From NCBI RefSeq assembly GCF_900110115.1, contig NZ_FOCM01000012.1, positions 1-51,145 of the forward strand: DNA of 51,145 nucleotides, in the 5' to 3' direction. The position numbers and the translations under genes were made by a program. The stretch comes from Palleronia pelagia (GTDB lineage Bacteria > Pseudomonadota > Alphaproteobacteria > Rhodobacterales > Rhodobacteraceae). A model generated the notes under the pieces. The model ran no database searches. It worked only from the letters and a program-made list of their open reading frames with translations, and was not told the origin of the DNA. This document shows positions 7,534 through 15,499 of the stretch, one piece after another (positions within the stretch are counted from its first letter, which is position 1; each line of letters starts with the position of its first letter).

Positions 7534-8903
7534 AGATCAGATATCTGGCGACAGGACTGTTCGCGGCGGGCGGCATCGCAACGGGCGGCATTCTTCTATT
7601 CGACAAACTGGGAAAGGAGCCTGTTCCGCCCTCCCTTCGCAATGCCGCCACCTGGATACCGGAGCCTATGCCTTTGCCCACTTTCTCCAACTCGGACGCA
7701 AACGATTTGGATATGGGTAAAAAAGAGGTAGCGCCGACTTTCACTTCTCCAGCTCCTCTTGCCTCCGCGATCGCCGAGACTTCCGCGCCAGTCATCGAGC
7801 CGCTTCTGGAGGTCTGGTCGCGCGAAATCGCCTCTGGCGAAACGCTCGATACCGTTCTGGCGGAAGCTGGCCTCGTAGCTTCAGAGCGAGCCGAAATCGC
7901 CCTGGCGCTTGCAGCGGAATACGATCTGCGTCGGCTGCGTCCGGGACATGGACTTACTGTCGAGACAGGGCATGACGGGCATTTGCAGCGGGTGGTGCTG
8001 GATGTCGACGACGGCGTTCGGATCGAAACCGTCTTCGGTGCGGATGTCGCGACCCGTGTTCTTTCCCCCGAATCCGAGCTGCTGATCCGCGCGGCAGAAA
8101 CGCGCATCGAGAGCTCCCTCTTCGCGGCGCTCGCTGACGCCGGTATCCCCGCGCGCTTCGCAGTCGATCTGGCGCAAATGCTGGGCGGCACTGTGGACTT
8201 TCGGCGTGACCTGTCGGGCGGCGAAATCATGCGCTTGATGTGGCGCGAGGAACGTGTCGAAGGCGGGGTGATCGGGCAACCCGAACTGGATTTTGCTGTG
8301 CTCGACCTCGGCGATACGCAATTCGAGATTGTCTGGCCCGAAGACGGCACCGGCCGGGCCACGATCTATCGGGACGGCGAGATGATGCGCGTCTTTGCCC
8401 AGCCCGTCGAAGGTGCGCGTCTCAGTTCTGTCTTTGGTCGCCGTGCGCATCCGGTCTATGGCGATACCCGCATGCATACCGGGGTGGACTTCGCCGCGCC
8501 GCGCGGCACGCCGATTTCGGCGACCGCGCCCGGACGTATCAGCTTCATCGGGCGACGCGGCGGCTACGGGCGGGTTGTTGAAATCTCGCACGGCTCCGAG
8601 ACCATGACTCGCTACGCGCATCTCAGCGCGGTTCCAGACGGGCTGGCGGTGGGCGATCGCGTCGCGGCGGGCGATACGATCGGCCGCGTCGGTGCAACCG
8701 GTACGGCGACTGGTCCCAACCTCCACTACGAGGTGCGCGTCAATGGGCGGCCGACCGATCCTCTTTCCGACGACCGTCTCGCCGAAGCCGTAGAACACGA
8801 AGAGCGGAACGACGATGCGATCATGCGTCTTGGCGCGGCGCGGACTTTGCTTGACGAGCACCTCGCCGGTCTTCTTCCGACGAATCCAAACGAAAGACTC
8901 TGA
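7530..8903 (+). CDS. M23 family metallopeptidase (LytM-type)
   Basis: A 457-residue envelope protein with an N-terminal signal/anchor (YLATGLFAAGGIATGGILLF), a central LysM/OapA-like region (SGETLDTVLAEAGL about 115-128) and a C-terminal peptidase M23 domain: GRRAHPVYGDTRMHTGVDFA carries the first zinc ligands (HxxxD) and NLHYEVRVNG the HxH-equivalent end. Such enzymes cut peptidoglycan cross-links in the periplasm. Its start overlaps the SCO1 stop (ATGA) and the DUF411 gene starts 3 bases after its end, so it is fixed within the metal operon. An inducible cell-wall hydrolase here parallels the L,D-transpeptidases elsewhere in the island. Confidence 0.92.
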   Translation: MKIRYLATGLFAAGGIATGGILLFDKLGKEPVPPSLRNAATWIPEPMPLPTFSNSDANDLDMGKKEVAPTFTSPAPLASAIAETSAPVIEPLLEVWSREIASGETLDTVLAEAGLVASERAEIALALAAEYDLRRLRPGHGLTVETGHDGHLQRVVLDVDDGVRIETVFGADVATRVLSPESELLIRAAETRIESSLFAALADAGIPARFAVDLAQMLGGTVDFRRDLSGGEIMRLMWREERVEGGVIGQPELDFAVLDLGDTQFEIVWPEDGTGRATIYRDGEMMRVFAQPVEGARLSSVFGRRAHPVYGDTRMHTGVDFAAPRGTPISATAPGRISFIGRRGGYGRVVEISHGSETMTRYAHLSAVPDGLAVGDRVAAGDTIGRVGATGTATGPNLHYEVRVNGRPTDPLSDDRLAEAVEHEERNDDAIMRLGAARTLLDEHLAGLLPTNPNERL

Positions 8904-8906
8904 CCA

Positions 8907-9362
8907 ATGAAACGATCGATTATGGCCCTGTCATGCGCCCTTGCACTCTTTCCGTTTGCGAAGGTCTCCGCAGAGCAATCGCAGATCGACGTCTACAAGA
9001 CCAACAGCTGCGGCTGCTGTGTCGCCTGGATGAACCATCTCGACGAAAACGGCTTCGAGACGACCGGGCACGACATGTTCGGTGGAACTCTTGTCCGCTT
9101 CAAGCTCGACAACGGCGTTCCTCAGCGGATGGTGTCCTGCCATATGGGCCTGATCGATGGCTACGTGATCGAAGGCCATGTCCCGGCTGCGGACATATCC
9201 AGATTGCTTGAGGAACGCCCGGAGGCCGTGGGCCTCGCCGTGCCAAAGATGCCGCTGGGATCTCCGGGCATGGATCAAGGCAGTCGCCGCGATGCCTACG
9301 ATGTCTTTCTGATCTATGAAGATGGTTCGACAGAGGTTTTTGCCAGCTATCCCGGCAACTGA
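8907..9362 (+). CDS. DUF411 periplasmic metal-binding protein (first copy)
   Basis: A 151-residue protein with a Sec signal peptide (cleavage near KVSAEQ) followed by the DUF411 core: DVYKTNSCGCCVAWMNHL with a CGCC metal site, MVSCHMGLIDGYVIEGHVPA and the tail motif KMPLGSPGMDQG. DUF411 proteins are common in copper and other heavy-metal clusters and are thought to bind metal in the periplasm. It lies 3 bases after the peptidase gene. A second copy at 36147-36599 shares the same motifs but sits behind a CueR-like box, so the two paralogues appear to be under different metal regulators. Confidence 0.9.
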   Translation: MKRSIMALSCALALFPFAKVSAEQSQIDVYKTNSCGCCVAWMNHLDENGFETTGHDMFGGTLVRFKLDNGVPQRMVSCHMGLIDGYVIEGHVPAADISRLLEERPEAVGLAVPKMPLGSPGMDQGSRRDAYDVFLIYEDGSTEVFASYPGN

Positions 9363-9385
9363 CCAAGGACTAAAGGGAATCCGAT

Positions 9386-10168
9386 TTGGAATCACTGTCT
9401 CCGATAGCGCTCGGCTTCTTCGGAAGCCTCGCGGCCGGTTCGCTGACCGCAATCGGCGCAGTACCGGTGCTGTTCGGTCGTATCCCGTCGCGAGCCACGA
9501 GGGACCTGTCGCTCGGCTTTGCAGCCGGCGTCATGCTGGCAGCGTCGTTCTTCTCGCTGATCATTCCGGCCCTGGACGCAGCCGAAGGTCAGTTCGAGAA
9601 CGGTGCCGTGCCAGCCGCCATCGTCTGTGTCGCGATCCTCTTCGGCATGGGCGCCGTCGCTCTGTTGAACGAGAAGCTGCCGCACGAGCACTTCTCGACG
9701 GGCCGCGAAGGGCCGGACGCGATCGCCCTGCGGCGTGTGTGGCTGTTCATCTTCGCGATCACGATCCACAACTTCCCCGAAGGCCTCGCCGTCGGGGTCG
9801 GCTTCGGTGCCAACGGTCTTTCCGGCGGCCTGCCGCTCGCGCTCGGGATCGGCCTACAGAACGCGCCCGAAGGGCTCGCGGTGGCGGTTTCGCTGCTGGG
9901 CGAAGGCTATTCGAAGTGGCGCGCCTGGGGCATCGCTGCTCTGACCGGTATGATCGAGCCTGTCGGCGGGCTTATCGGTGCCGGCATCATCAGCCTGTCG
10001 CAACCGCTTTTGCCCTGGGGTCTCGCCTTCGCGGCCGGTGCGATGCTGTACGTCATTAGCCACGAGATCATTCCCGAAACCCACCGGAGCGGAAACCAGA
10101 ACCGCGCGACGCTTGGCCTGTCGGTCGGGCTGGTTCTCATGCTGTTCCTCGACGTTTGGCTCGGATGA
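9386..10168 (+). CDS. ZIP family metal transporter
   Basis: A 260-residue inner-membrane protein with eight predicted helices and the ZIP metal-site motifs HNFPEGLAVGVGFG (TM4) and QNAPEGLAVAVSLLG (TM5). It belongs to the bacterial ZupT/GufA-like branch. ZIP proteins usually import Zn2+ or other divalent ions, which is unexpected in a resistance operon; it may retrieve metal or act in the opposite direction. The start is a TTG at 9386 behind an AAGGGA ribosome-binding site. lspA follows after 4 bases. Confidence 0.92.
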   Translation: MESLSPIALGFFGSLAAGSLTAIGAVPVLFGRIPSRATRDLSLGFAAGVMLAASFFSLIIPALDAAEGQFENGAVPAAIVCVAILFGMGAVALLNEKLPHEHFSTGREGPDAIALRRVWLFIFAITIHNFPEGLAVGVGFGANGLSGGLPLALGIGLQNAPEGLAVAVSLLGEGYSKWRAWGIAALTGMIEPVGGLIGAGIISLSQPLLPWGLAFAAGAMLYVISHEIIPETHRSGNQNRATLGLSVGLVLMLFLDVWLG

Positions 10169-10172
10169 GATC

Positions 10173-10667
10173 ATGACGAATATGAACAGCCCGCGCGCCC
10201 TGGGGCTGACCATCGCGACTGCTGCCATCATCGCCGATCAGGCAACGAAGGCAGTTGTCGTCGCGAATGCCGGTGCCTTGGGCACCGGAATCGCCGTTGG
10301 CCCAGGCTTCAATCTCGTCTTCGGGCGCAACGACGGCGTGACCTTCGGTATGCTTGGCGGTGTGCCATGGTGGGGCCTCGCGCTTCTCGCACTTGGTATC
10401 TGCCTCTGGCTGACCGTCATGTTGTATCGCTCGGACAGCCGGATCGAGGCATTGGCCTATGGGGTGATCATCGGCGGCGCGCTTGGAAACGTCATCGACC
10501 GCGTGCGCTTCGGCGGGGTCACTGACTTCCTGGATTTCTACGTAGGGCGGCTGCACTGGCCCGCCTTCAACCTGGCGGATGTCTTTGTGGTCTGCGGCGT
10601 CGGGCTGCTGCTTCTGGCATCTGTCCTCGAGCGACGCAAAGACAACTCGAGGGTTGGTCAGGAGTAA
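10173..10667 (+). CDS. lspA: Signal peptidase II (lipoprotein signal peptidase)
   Basis: A 164-residue four-helix membrane aspartyl peptidase. The catalytic Asp residues lie in GNVIDRVRFGGVTDFLDF and FNLADVFVVCGV, as in LspA; the N-terminal IIADQATKAVVV segment is also typical. It removes signal peptides of diacylated lipoproteins. Extra lspA copies are recurrent members of Pb/Cd/Zn resistance operons (for example next to pbrA or cadA), which fits the MerR-type promoter of this operon. It is the last gene of the unit, and its 3' end overlaps the convergent transpeptidase gene by 10 bases. Confidence 0.93.
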   Translation: MTNMNSPRALGLTIATAAIIADQATKAVVVANAGALGTGIAVGPGFNLVFGRNDGVTFGMLGGVPWWGLALLALGICLWLTVMLYRSDSRIEALAYGVIIGGALGNVIDRVRFGGVTDFLDFYVGRLHWPAFNLADVFVVCGVGLLLLASVLERRKDNSRVGQE

Positions 10668-11170
10668 ATGTCGATAGGCGTTCCATTCCGCACCATGGAG
10701 TAGATTTCCTCGATCTGCCGATCCGTCACCGAAATGCAGCCCGCCGTCCAGTCGCGCTTGTCGACCGGATCGATACCGGGACGTGGCCCACCGTGAATGA
10801 AGATGTCGCCCCCGGGCGATCTGCCTTCAGCGGCGGCGAAGTCCCGGTCCTGCGCGTTCGGATAGGAGATACCAATCGACAGGTGGAATCGGCTGTCGGG
10901 ATTGCGCCGGTCGATGACATACGATCCCTCAGGCGTCCGTCCGTCTCCTTCGAACTGCTTGTGACCGATCGGTGCGAAACCCAGTCCGATGGGATAAGTG
11001 CGCAGCGCCCCTTCGGCGCCATCGAGAACGAGCAACCGCCTTCCCTTGAAGAGCCGCAGGCGCGTGACTTGTGGGCCATCATAGCTGCGGAACTTGGTCG
11101 CACAGGCCGACAGAAGCGTGGCCACAGCGCCAAGCAGCGCAATCCGTCTCGTGAGTCTGATATACTGCAT
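10658..11170 (-). CDS. L,D-transpeptidase lipoprotein (YkuD domain), copy 1
   Basis: A 170-residue protein with a lipobox (TLLSAC, about residues 18-23) and a YkuD domain ending in IFIHGGPRPG and WTAGCISVTD, which hold the His and catalytic Cys. Such enzymes form 3-3 peptidoglycan cross-links or attach proteins to the wall. It lies 63 bases downstream of the ZntA-type ATPase gene on the same strand, so it should be transcribed from the MerR-type promoter at 13616. It is one of four L,D-transpeptidases in the window, each in a metal-regulated unit. Confidence 0.9.
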   Translation of the reverse strand: MQYIRLTRRIALLGAVATLLSACATKFRSYDGPQVTRLRLFKGRRLLVLDGAEGALRTYPIGLGFAPIGHKQFEGDGRTPEGSYVIDRRNPDSRFHLSIGISYPNAQDRDFAAAEGRSPGGDIFIHGGPRPGIDPVDKRDWTAGCISVTDRQIEEIYSMVRNGTPIDIYS

Positions 11171-11233
11171 CGATGGATGCCCCGTTTTCGAGGTTCTCTA
11201 CTTCGTCGGATAAGCCACAAGAATGCGCCCGGA

Positions 11234-13582
11234 TCAATGCCCGTGCGCCAGCGCGCCCTGTGCCATGCGTTCACCCACCGGCTCGCCACCCTCGGGCGGT
11301 GACTTGCGCCCGGCGGCGTTCAGCAGACGCAGAGCGTTGGCGACCACCAGCAGCGACACGCCGACATCAGCCGCGATGGCCCCCCACATCGACGCCAGTC
11401 CGAAGGCGGTGGCCACGACGAACGCGGCCTTCGTTGCCAGAGAGATGCCGATGTTCTGATGAATGATCGACATGGTGCGGCGCGAATGGCCGATCAACCA
11501 CGGAACACGGGCGATGTCGTCGGTCATCAGGGCAATGTCGGCCGTCTCTATGGCCGCGTCGGATCCGACCGCCCCCATGGCGATGCCGTAATGCGCCCGC
11601 GCCATCGCCGGGGCGTCGTTTACCCCGTCACCGATCATCGCGACCATGTCGTGCCTGGCGACCAGTTCCCCGATGGCCGTGACCTTGTCTTCCGGCAGAA
11701 GCTCGGCGCGGACCTCGTCAATCCCGACTTCGGCTGCAACGGCCCGCGCGGTGCGCGCATTGTCGCCCGTCAGCATGACGATGGTGTTCACGCCCTGCGC
11801 GTGCAGTGCGGCGATGACGCCCTTGGCCTCCGGCCTGATCCGGTCACGCAATTCCAGAACGCCGACGACTCCGGCATCGTCGCCGACCGCCACGAGCGTG
11901 GATCCGCCCGCTTCGATTCGGTTCCGAAGGTCACCGGGGATCGCGTCGCCGAAACCCTTTTCCTCGGCGAAGCGGTCCGAACCCAGCCAGATCGACCGCC
12001 CATTGACCTGCCCTTCCAGGCCCCGGCCGGGCACCGTGCGCGTCTCGTCCGCCGCGGTGACGGTCAGTCCGTCCTTTGTGGCACGGTCCAGGATGGCGCG
12101 GGCCAGCGGGTGCGAAGAACGCGCCTCCAGCGCGGTGGCAATGGAAAGCAGTTCGGCTTTGCTGGCATTTCCAAGCGGATGGATACCCGCCACCTCCGGC
12201 TCGCCCATCGTGATCGTGCCGGTCTTGTCCATCGCCAGCGCCGTCGTCCGTCCCGGTGCCTCGACATAGGCGCCGCCCTTGATCAGAACCCCTGCCCGCG
12301 CGGACGCGGTCAGCGACGCGACGATCGATACGGGTGTCGAGATCACCAGCGCGCAGGGGCAGGCAATGACCAGAAGCACCAGCGCATTGTAGAACCAGAA
12401 GTCCCAGGCACCGCCAAGAACGAGCGGTGGCAGCAGCGCGATTGCGACCGCCAAGAGCATGACGACAGGCGTGTAGACGCGCGCGAACTTCGCCACCCAT
12501 TGCTCCACCGGCGCGCGGCGGGCATGGGCGTCGCCGACCATGCGGATGATCTTTGCCAATACCGTATCGGAGGCGAGTTTCGTCGCGCGCACTGTCAGCG
12601 TGCCTTCGCCGTTGATCGTGCCCGCATAAACCTCGTCGCCGGGCTCCTTTGCGACCAGCGCGCTTTCGCCGGTGATGGGGGCCTGATCGACCGCGCCGGC
12701 ACCGTCCGTCACCTCGCCGTCGAGCGCGATGCGGTCACCGCCGCGCACGATGAAACTGTCCCCCACGGCGACTTCCGCCGCCGGAACATCCGCCTCGCTG
12801 CCGTCCGCCCGGATCAGCCGTGCCGTGGGCGGCGCCAAATCCAGAAGCGCCGAGACCGCATTGCGCGCCCGCCCGACACTCCAGCTTTCAAGATAGAGCG
12901 AGAGCGAGAAGAAGAAGGCCACCGTCGCCGCCTCGAAGAACTCGCCCAGGCCGATTGCGCCCGCGACGGCCACGACCATCAGCAGGTTCATGTCCGGCGA
13001 AAGCCGCCGCGCCGAGGACCACGCCTTGGGCGCGACCAGCCAGACACCGAACAGGATCGCGATCCCGAACAGCCCTGCCTCGGTCAGGGGCATCGGGGCA
13101 TCGCCATGGCCCGAGAATATGCCGACTGCGCCGCCCAGCCCGGTCTCGATCAGGTGCCAAAAGAAGCCAGCGGCCCAGAAGCCGCCGCTGAGCATCGTGA
13201 ACCATCTTTGACGCGCAAGATGGGCGGCCTGGTCTTCCGAAGCCGTTTCAGCATCCCAAAGACGAGCAGTCATTCCGGTGCTTGCCACCAGTTCCGCGAC
13301 CCGATCGTCCGTGACGGGTCGGGCGCTGTCCAGAACGGTCATGCGCCCGTTGATGACGTCGAAGGCCAGATGTTCCTTTCCGCCGATCTCGGGTCCGATG
13401 GCACGGCTGAGAATCCCGATCTCTTCCGCGCAATCGAGACCGGACACCTGGAAACTGCGTCCTTCCACCGGTGTCGTCGCGGTTGTCGGTATCTCTTTGT
13501 CATCGTGAGCATGGCCGCAGCAACTACTAGCCTCTTGCCGACGTGCGGTGACGTGATCGTGAACAGGAGGATCGGAAGGCAT
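11234..13582 (-). CDS. zntA: Zn/Cd/Pb-translocating P1B-type ATPase
   Basis: A 782-residue heavy-metal ATPase. The N-terminus is His/Cys-rich (HDHVTARRQ, SSCCGHAHDD) and is followed by a metal-binding domain with GLDCAEE in place of the copper CxxC. Then come SPDMNLLM, TGES, the ion-site motif ACPCALVIS, DKTGTIT, SSHPLA, TGDN and GDGVNDAPA. Near the end, the Lys in ATKAAFVVA and the Asp in WGAIAADVGVSLL match the Zn2+/Cd2+/Pb2+ class and not the Cu+ class. It exports divalent metal to the periplasm. The C-terminus is again His-tipped (LAHGH). Transcription is from the MerR-type promoter at 13616-13646, together with the transpeptidase downstream. The long frame on the opposite strand is a shadow. 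Confidence 0.95.
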   Translation of the reverse strand: MPSDPPVHDHVTARRQEASSCCGHAHDDKEIPTTATTPVEGRSFQVSGLDCAEEIGILSRAIGPEIGGKEHLAFDVINGRMTVLDSARPVTDDRVAELVASTGMTARLWDAETASEDQAAHLARQRWFTMLSGGFWAAGFFWHLIETGLGGAVGIFSGHGDAPMPLTEAGLFGIAILFGVWLVAPKAWSSARRLSPDMNLLMVVAVAGAIGLGEFFEAATVAFFFSLSLYLESWSVGRARNAVSALLDLAPPTARLIRADGSEADVPAAEVAVGDSFIVRGGDRIALDGEVTDGAGAVDQAPITGESALVAKEPGDEVYAGTINGEGTLTVRATKLASDTVLAKIIRMVGDAHARRAPVEQWVAKFARVYTPVVMLLAVAIALLPPLVLGGAWDFWFYNALVLLVIACPCALVISTPVSIVASLTASARAGVLIKGGAYVEAPGRTTALAMDKTGTITMGEPEVAGIHPLGNASKAELLSIATALEARSSHPLARAILDRATKDGLTVTAADETRTVPGRGLEGQVNGRSIWLGSDRFAEEKGFGDAIPGDLRNRIEAGGSTLVAVGDDAGVVGVLELRDRIRPEAKGVIAALHAQGVNTIVMLTGDNARTARAVAAEVGIDEVRAELLPEDKVTAIGELVARHDMVAMIGDGVNDAPAMARAHYGIAMGAVGSDAAIETADIALMTDDIARVPWLIGHSRRTMSIIHQNIGISLATKAAFVVATAFGLASMWGAIAADVGVSLLVVANALRLLNAAGRKSPPEGGEPVGERMAQGALAHGH

Positions 13583-13615
13583 TGGCGGACCTGCAAACTT
13601 GCGAATTCAGACATG

Positions 13616-13646
13616 GAGATAGCTCCTACAGCAGCTAGAGCTTCAA
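13616..13646 (-). promoter_or_regulatory. MerR-type promoter/operator of the Zn/Cd/Pb ATPase
   Basis: Minus strand: -35 TTGAAG (13646-13641), 19-base spacer CTCTAGCTGCTGTAGGAGC and -10 TATCTC (13621-13616). It is the closest match to the boxes at 6850 and 14811. The ATPase start codon is 33 bases downstream. Confidence 0.8.
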
Positions 13647-13724
13647 GGCCCAATCTCGTTTTTGCGTTGTTCATCGAACAGGGGAATGAAAAAGCTTGTC
13701 GCCGAAACGGGAAACGATGGGAAA

Positions 13725-14000
13725 ATGGCCATGCGCGTCAGACTGATAGGCTTTGTGGTGGCAACGCTCGCCCTTGGTGGGTGCTCGACGCTTGACGGCA
13801 CAGCCCGGGAGACGCGTCAGCAAGAGGCCGTTCAGGCCCAACTAGCTGCCTTGGCGGCACCGGATCAGGATGTTGCAACGGCGCGGCTGAGACCCGAAGA
13901 CGGGTGCTACTGGTATCGCCATGCCGGGCGTGTCGAGACGACCGAGCTTCCGCTTCGCACACCGGGTGGCCAGCAGATTTGTGCACCCTCCGAAACGTGA
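13725..14000 (+). CDS. Small putative lipoprotein
   Basis: A protein of about 91 residues (start at 13725, or 13731 with better spacing to GGGA) with a lipoprotein signal (RLIGFVVATLALGGCSTLDG; lipobox LGGC) and a short mature part rich in Gln/Ala, ending with DGCYWYRHAGRVETTELPLR. I do not recognise the family. It lies between the ATPase promoter and the convergent transpeptidase gene. No MerR box is obvious in front of it. Lipoprotein processing by the island's own LspA is possible but only inferred. Confidence 0.65.
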   Translation: MAMRVRLIGFVVATLALGGCSTLDGTARETRQQEAVQAQLAALAAPDQDVATARLRPEDGCYWYRHAGRVETTELPLRTPGGQQICAPSET

Positions 14001-14082
14001 CCGCCGCTACCGGACGACTCGCAACCGTCTGATCGGACGACTTCCGACGACATTTTGCGCCGGAAGCCGTGGCTTCGCGTCT

Positions 14083-14748
14083 TCAACTGCGCGGGGATAC
14101 GCTGTCGTCGGCCGAGTAAAGATACGCGGTCGAACCGAGTTCGACCCTTGGGTAAAGCTGATTGATGTGTGCCATGACCATGCGGACGCACCCTGAACTT
14201 GCCCGCGAGCCAATGGACCGCGGATAGGGCGTGCCGTGGATCCGCAGATAGGTATCCCGGTCTCCGACATAGAGATAGAGCGCCCGCGACCCCAAGGCAT
14301 TGCTCGGACCCGGTTCCATTCCATCTTCGTACTGCGCGTAGACTTCGGGCTCGCGCTCGATCATCGACTGGGTGGGCGTCCAATGCGGCCACTCGACCTT
14401 GCGCTTGATCGTGTAGGTGCCCGGCTCGTAGAGATCGCCCCGCCCGATGGCCACCCCATAGCGCATCGCGGTCCCACCTTCCTCGATATGATAGAGATAC
14501 CGCGCTACCGCGTCGACATGGATGTCGCCCGGTGTCAGTCCGTCATTCGCAACGACCCGCTGTGGCAGGAAGCGCGGATCCAGACCCCACGGATTGGAGG
14601 TCGCCGGATCAAAGCCCGGCGGCGTCACCTGCGCGTCCCAGGCGGCCTTTTCCGCTGCCGTCGGCTGGCTGCTGGAAAGCGCGGGGCCGGCTGCCGCGGC
14701 CGAAAACAGCGCGGAAGTCGTTATGATGAAATGGCGTCTTGTCAGCAT
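14083..14748 (-). CDS. L,D-transpeptidase (ErfK/YbiS family), copy 2
   Basis: A 221-residue exported protein with a Tat-like N-terminus (TRRHFIITTSALFSAAAAG). The YkuD domain ends in YLRIHGTPYP and RASSGCVRMV, with the catalytic His and Cys. The middle motif YEPGTYTIKRKVEWPHWTPT is characteristic of alphaproteobacterial ErfK-type enzymes. It is the only gene behind its own MerR-type promoter at 14811-14841, which makes direct metal control of a cell-wall cross-linking enzyme likely. Its closest relative by eye in the window is copy 4 at 28478, with shared WTPTP and YEQYRDG-like motifs. Confidence 0.92.
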   Translation of the reverse strand: MLTRRHFIITTSALFSAAAAGPALSSSQPTAAEKAAWDAQVTPPGFDPATSNPWGLDPRFLPQRVVANDGLTPGDIHVDAVARYLYHIEEGGTAMRYGVAIGRGDLYEPGTYTIKRKVEWPHWTPTQSMIEREPEVYAQYEDGMEPGPSNALGSRALYLYVGDRDTYLRIHGTPYPRSIGSRASSGCVRMVMAHINQLYPRVELGSTAYLYSADDSVSPRS

Positions 14749-15066
14749 GTTCTGCTTCTCTCTTCAATATCCAGCCCGGTGTCGCCGAAGAATTCGAGAT
14801 ACTTTGCAGTAGGATAGGACCTACACCAGCTAGAGGTTCAATGGTTCACGATCAGAAAATCGTGAGAGGTTTCTGAAACCGCGATCTACCGATTTTCATC
14901 GCGGGGCGCGAATGACGGCCAGGTAGACCGAAGCGGAGACGCGAGCGACAGTTTCCGACTGGCCGATGAGAAGTTGGCCAAACTTTCGCTTTTCCTCCTT
15001 GAGTCGCGCGGCAGCCTAGGGTCGATGATTGACGATGATGATCTTGGTGCCTCAGAAGCCAGTACA
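14749..15066. other. Intergenic region holding the transpeptidase promoter
   Basis: This stretch lies between copy 2 of the L,D-transpeptidase and cueR, both on the minus strand. It contains the MerR-type promoter at 14811-14841. In the remaining part (about 14842-15066) I see no gene; a minus-strand frame at 14852-15127 lacks a ribosome-binding site and overlaps cueR. Confidence 0.5.
14811..14841 (-). promoter_or_regulatory. MerR-type promoter/operator of L,D-transpeptidase copy 2
   Basis: Minus strand: -35 TTGAAC (14841-14836), 19-base spacer CTCTAGCTGGTGTAGGTCC and -10 TATCCT (14816-14811). It shares CTCTAGCTG and GTGTAG/GCTGTAG halves with the ATPase box. Confidence 0.8.
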
Positions 15067-15480
15067 TCAGCCTGAAGCCTTTGAATTCATATCGGTCTGG
15101 CGGGCCATGCTTTGCAAGATTGGGCAATCGGGCCGATGGTCACCAGCGCATTCGCGTACTAGATGATCGAGCGTCTGACGCATGTCTTGGAGATCCGCGA
15201 TCTTGTCGTCGATCGCGCGCAAATGATCTTTGGCCAATGCTTTCACGTCTGCACTGGCACGCGTGTCGTCCGCCCAAAGTGCAAGCAGCTTGCGGCAATC
15301 CTCGATCGAGAATCCAAGCGCCCGCGCGCGACCGAGAAACGTGAGCTTGTGCGCGTCGCGGGTTCGGAACGCGCGATATCCATTCGTGTCGCGCAGCGGT
15401 TTAACCAGACCGATATCTTCGTAATACCTGATCGTCTTGGCGGGCAGTCCCGACACAATCGCAACTTCTCCGATATTCAT
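15067..15480 (-). CDS. cueR: CueR-type Cu+ responsive MerR-family activator
   Basis: A 137-residue MerR protein started at MNIGEVAIVSGLPAKTIRYY behind a strong AGGAGG. The winged helix is followed by a long coiled-coil helix (about 76-110) and the copper loop with Cys111 and Cys119 (ECAGDHRPDCPIL). Ser76 stands where Zn/Cd/Pb sensors have Cys, the feature that marks +1-ion sensors such as CueR and HmrR. It is 19 bases downstream of copA and so probably induced with it. It should bind the TTCC-N6-GGAA boxes found at eight places from 18 to 37 kb. Confidence 0.93.
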   Translation of the reverse strand: MNIGEVAIVSGLPAKTIRYYEDIGLVKPLRDTNGYRAFRTRDAHKLTFLGRARALGFSIEDCRKLLALWADDTRASADVKALAKDHLRAIDDKIADLQDMRQTLDHLVRECAGDHRPDCPILQSMARQTDMNSKASG

Positions 15481-15499
15481 GCCTTGCCTCCTTTCTGTT

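Noticed and set aside
11459-13795. A 778-codon open frame on the plus strand
   Set aside because: It lies antisense to the ZntA-type ATPase, is rich in Arg/Gly/Asp/Gln with no domain, and arises from high GC at the third codon position.
14852-15127. A 91-codon minus-strand gene
   Set aside because: No ribosome-binding site, no recognisable motif, and overlap with the 3' end of cueR.
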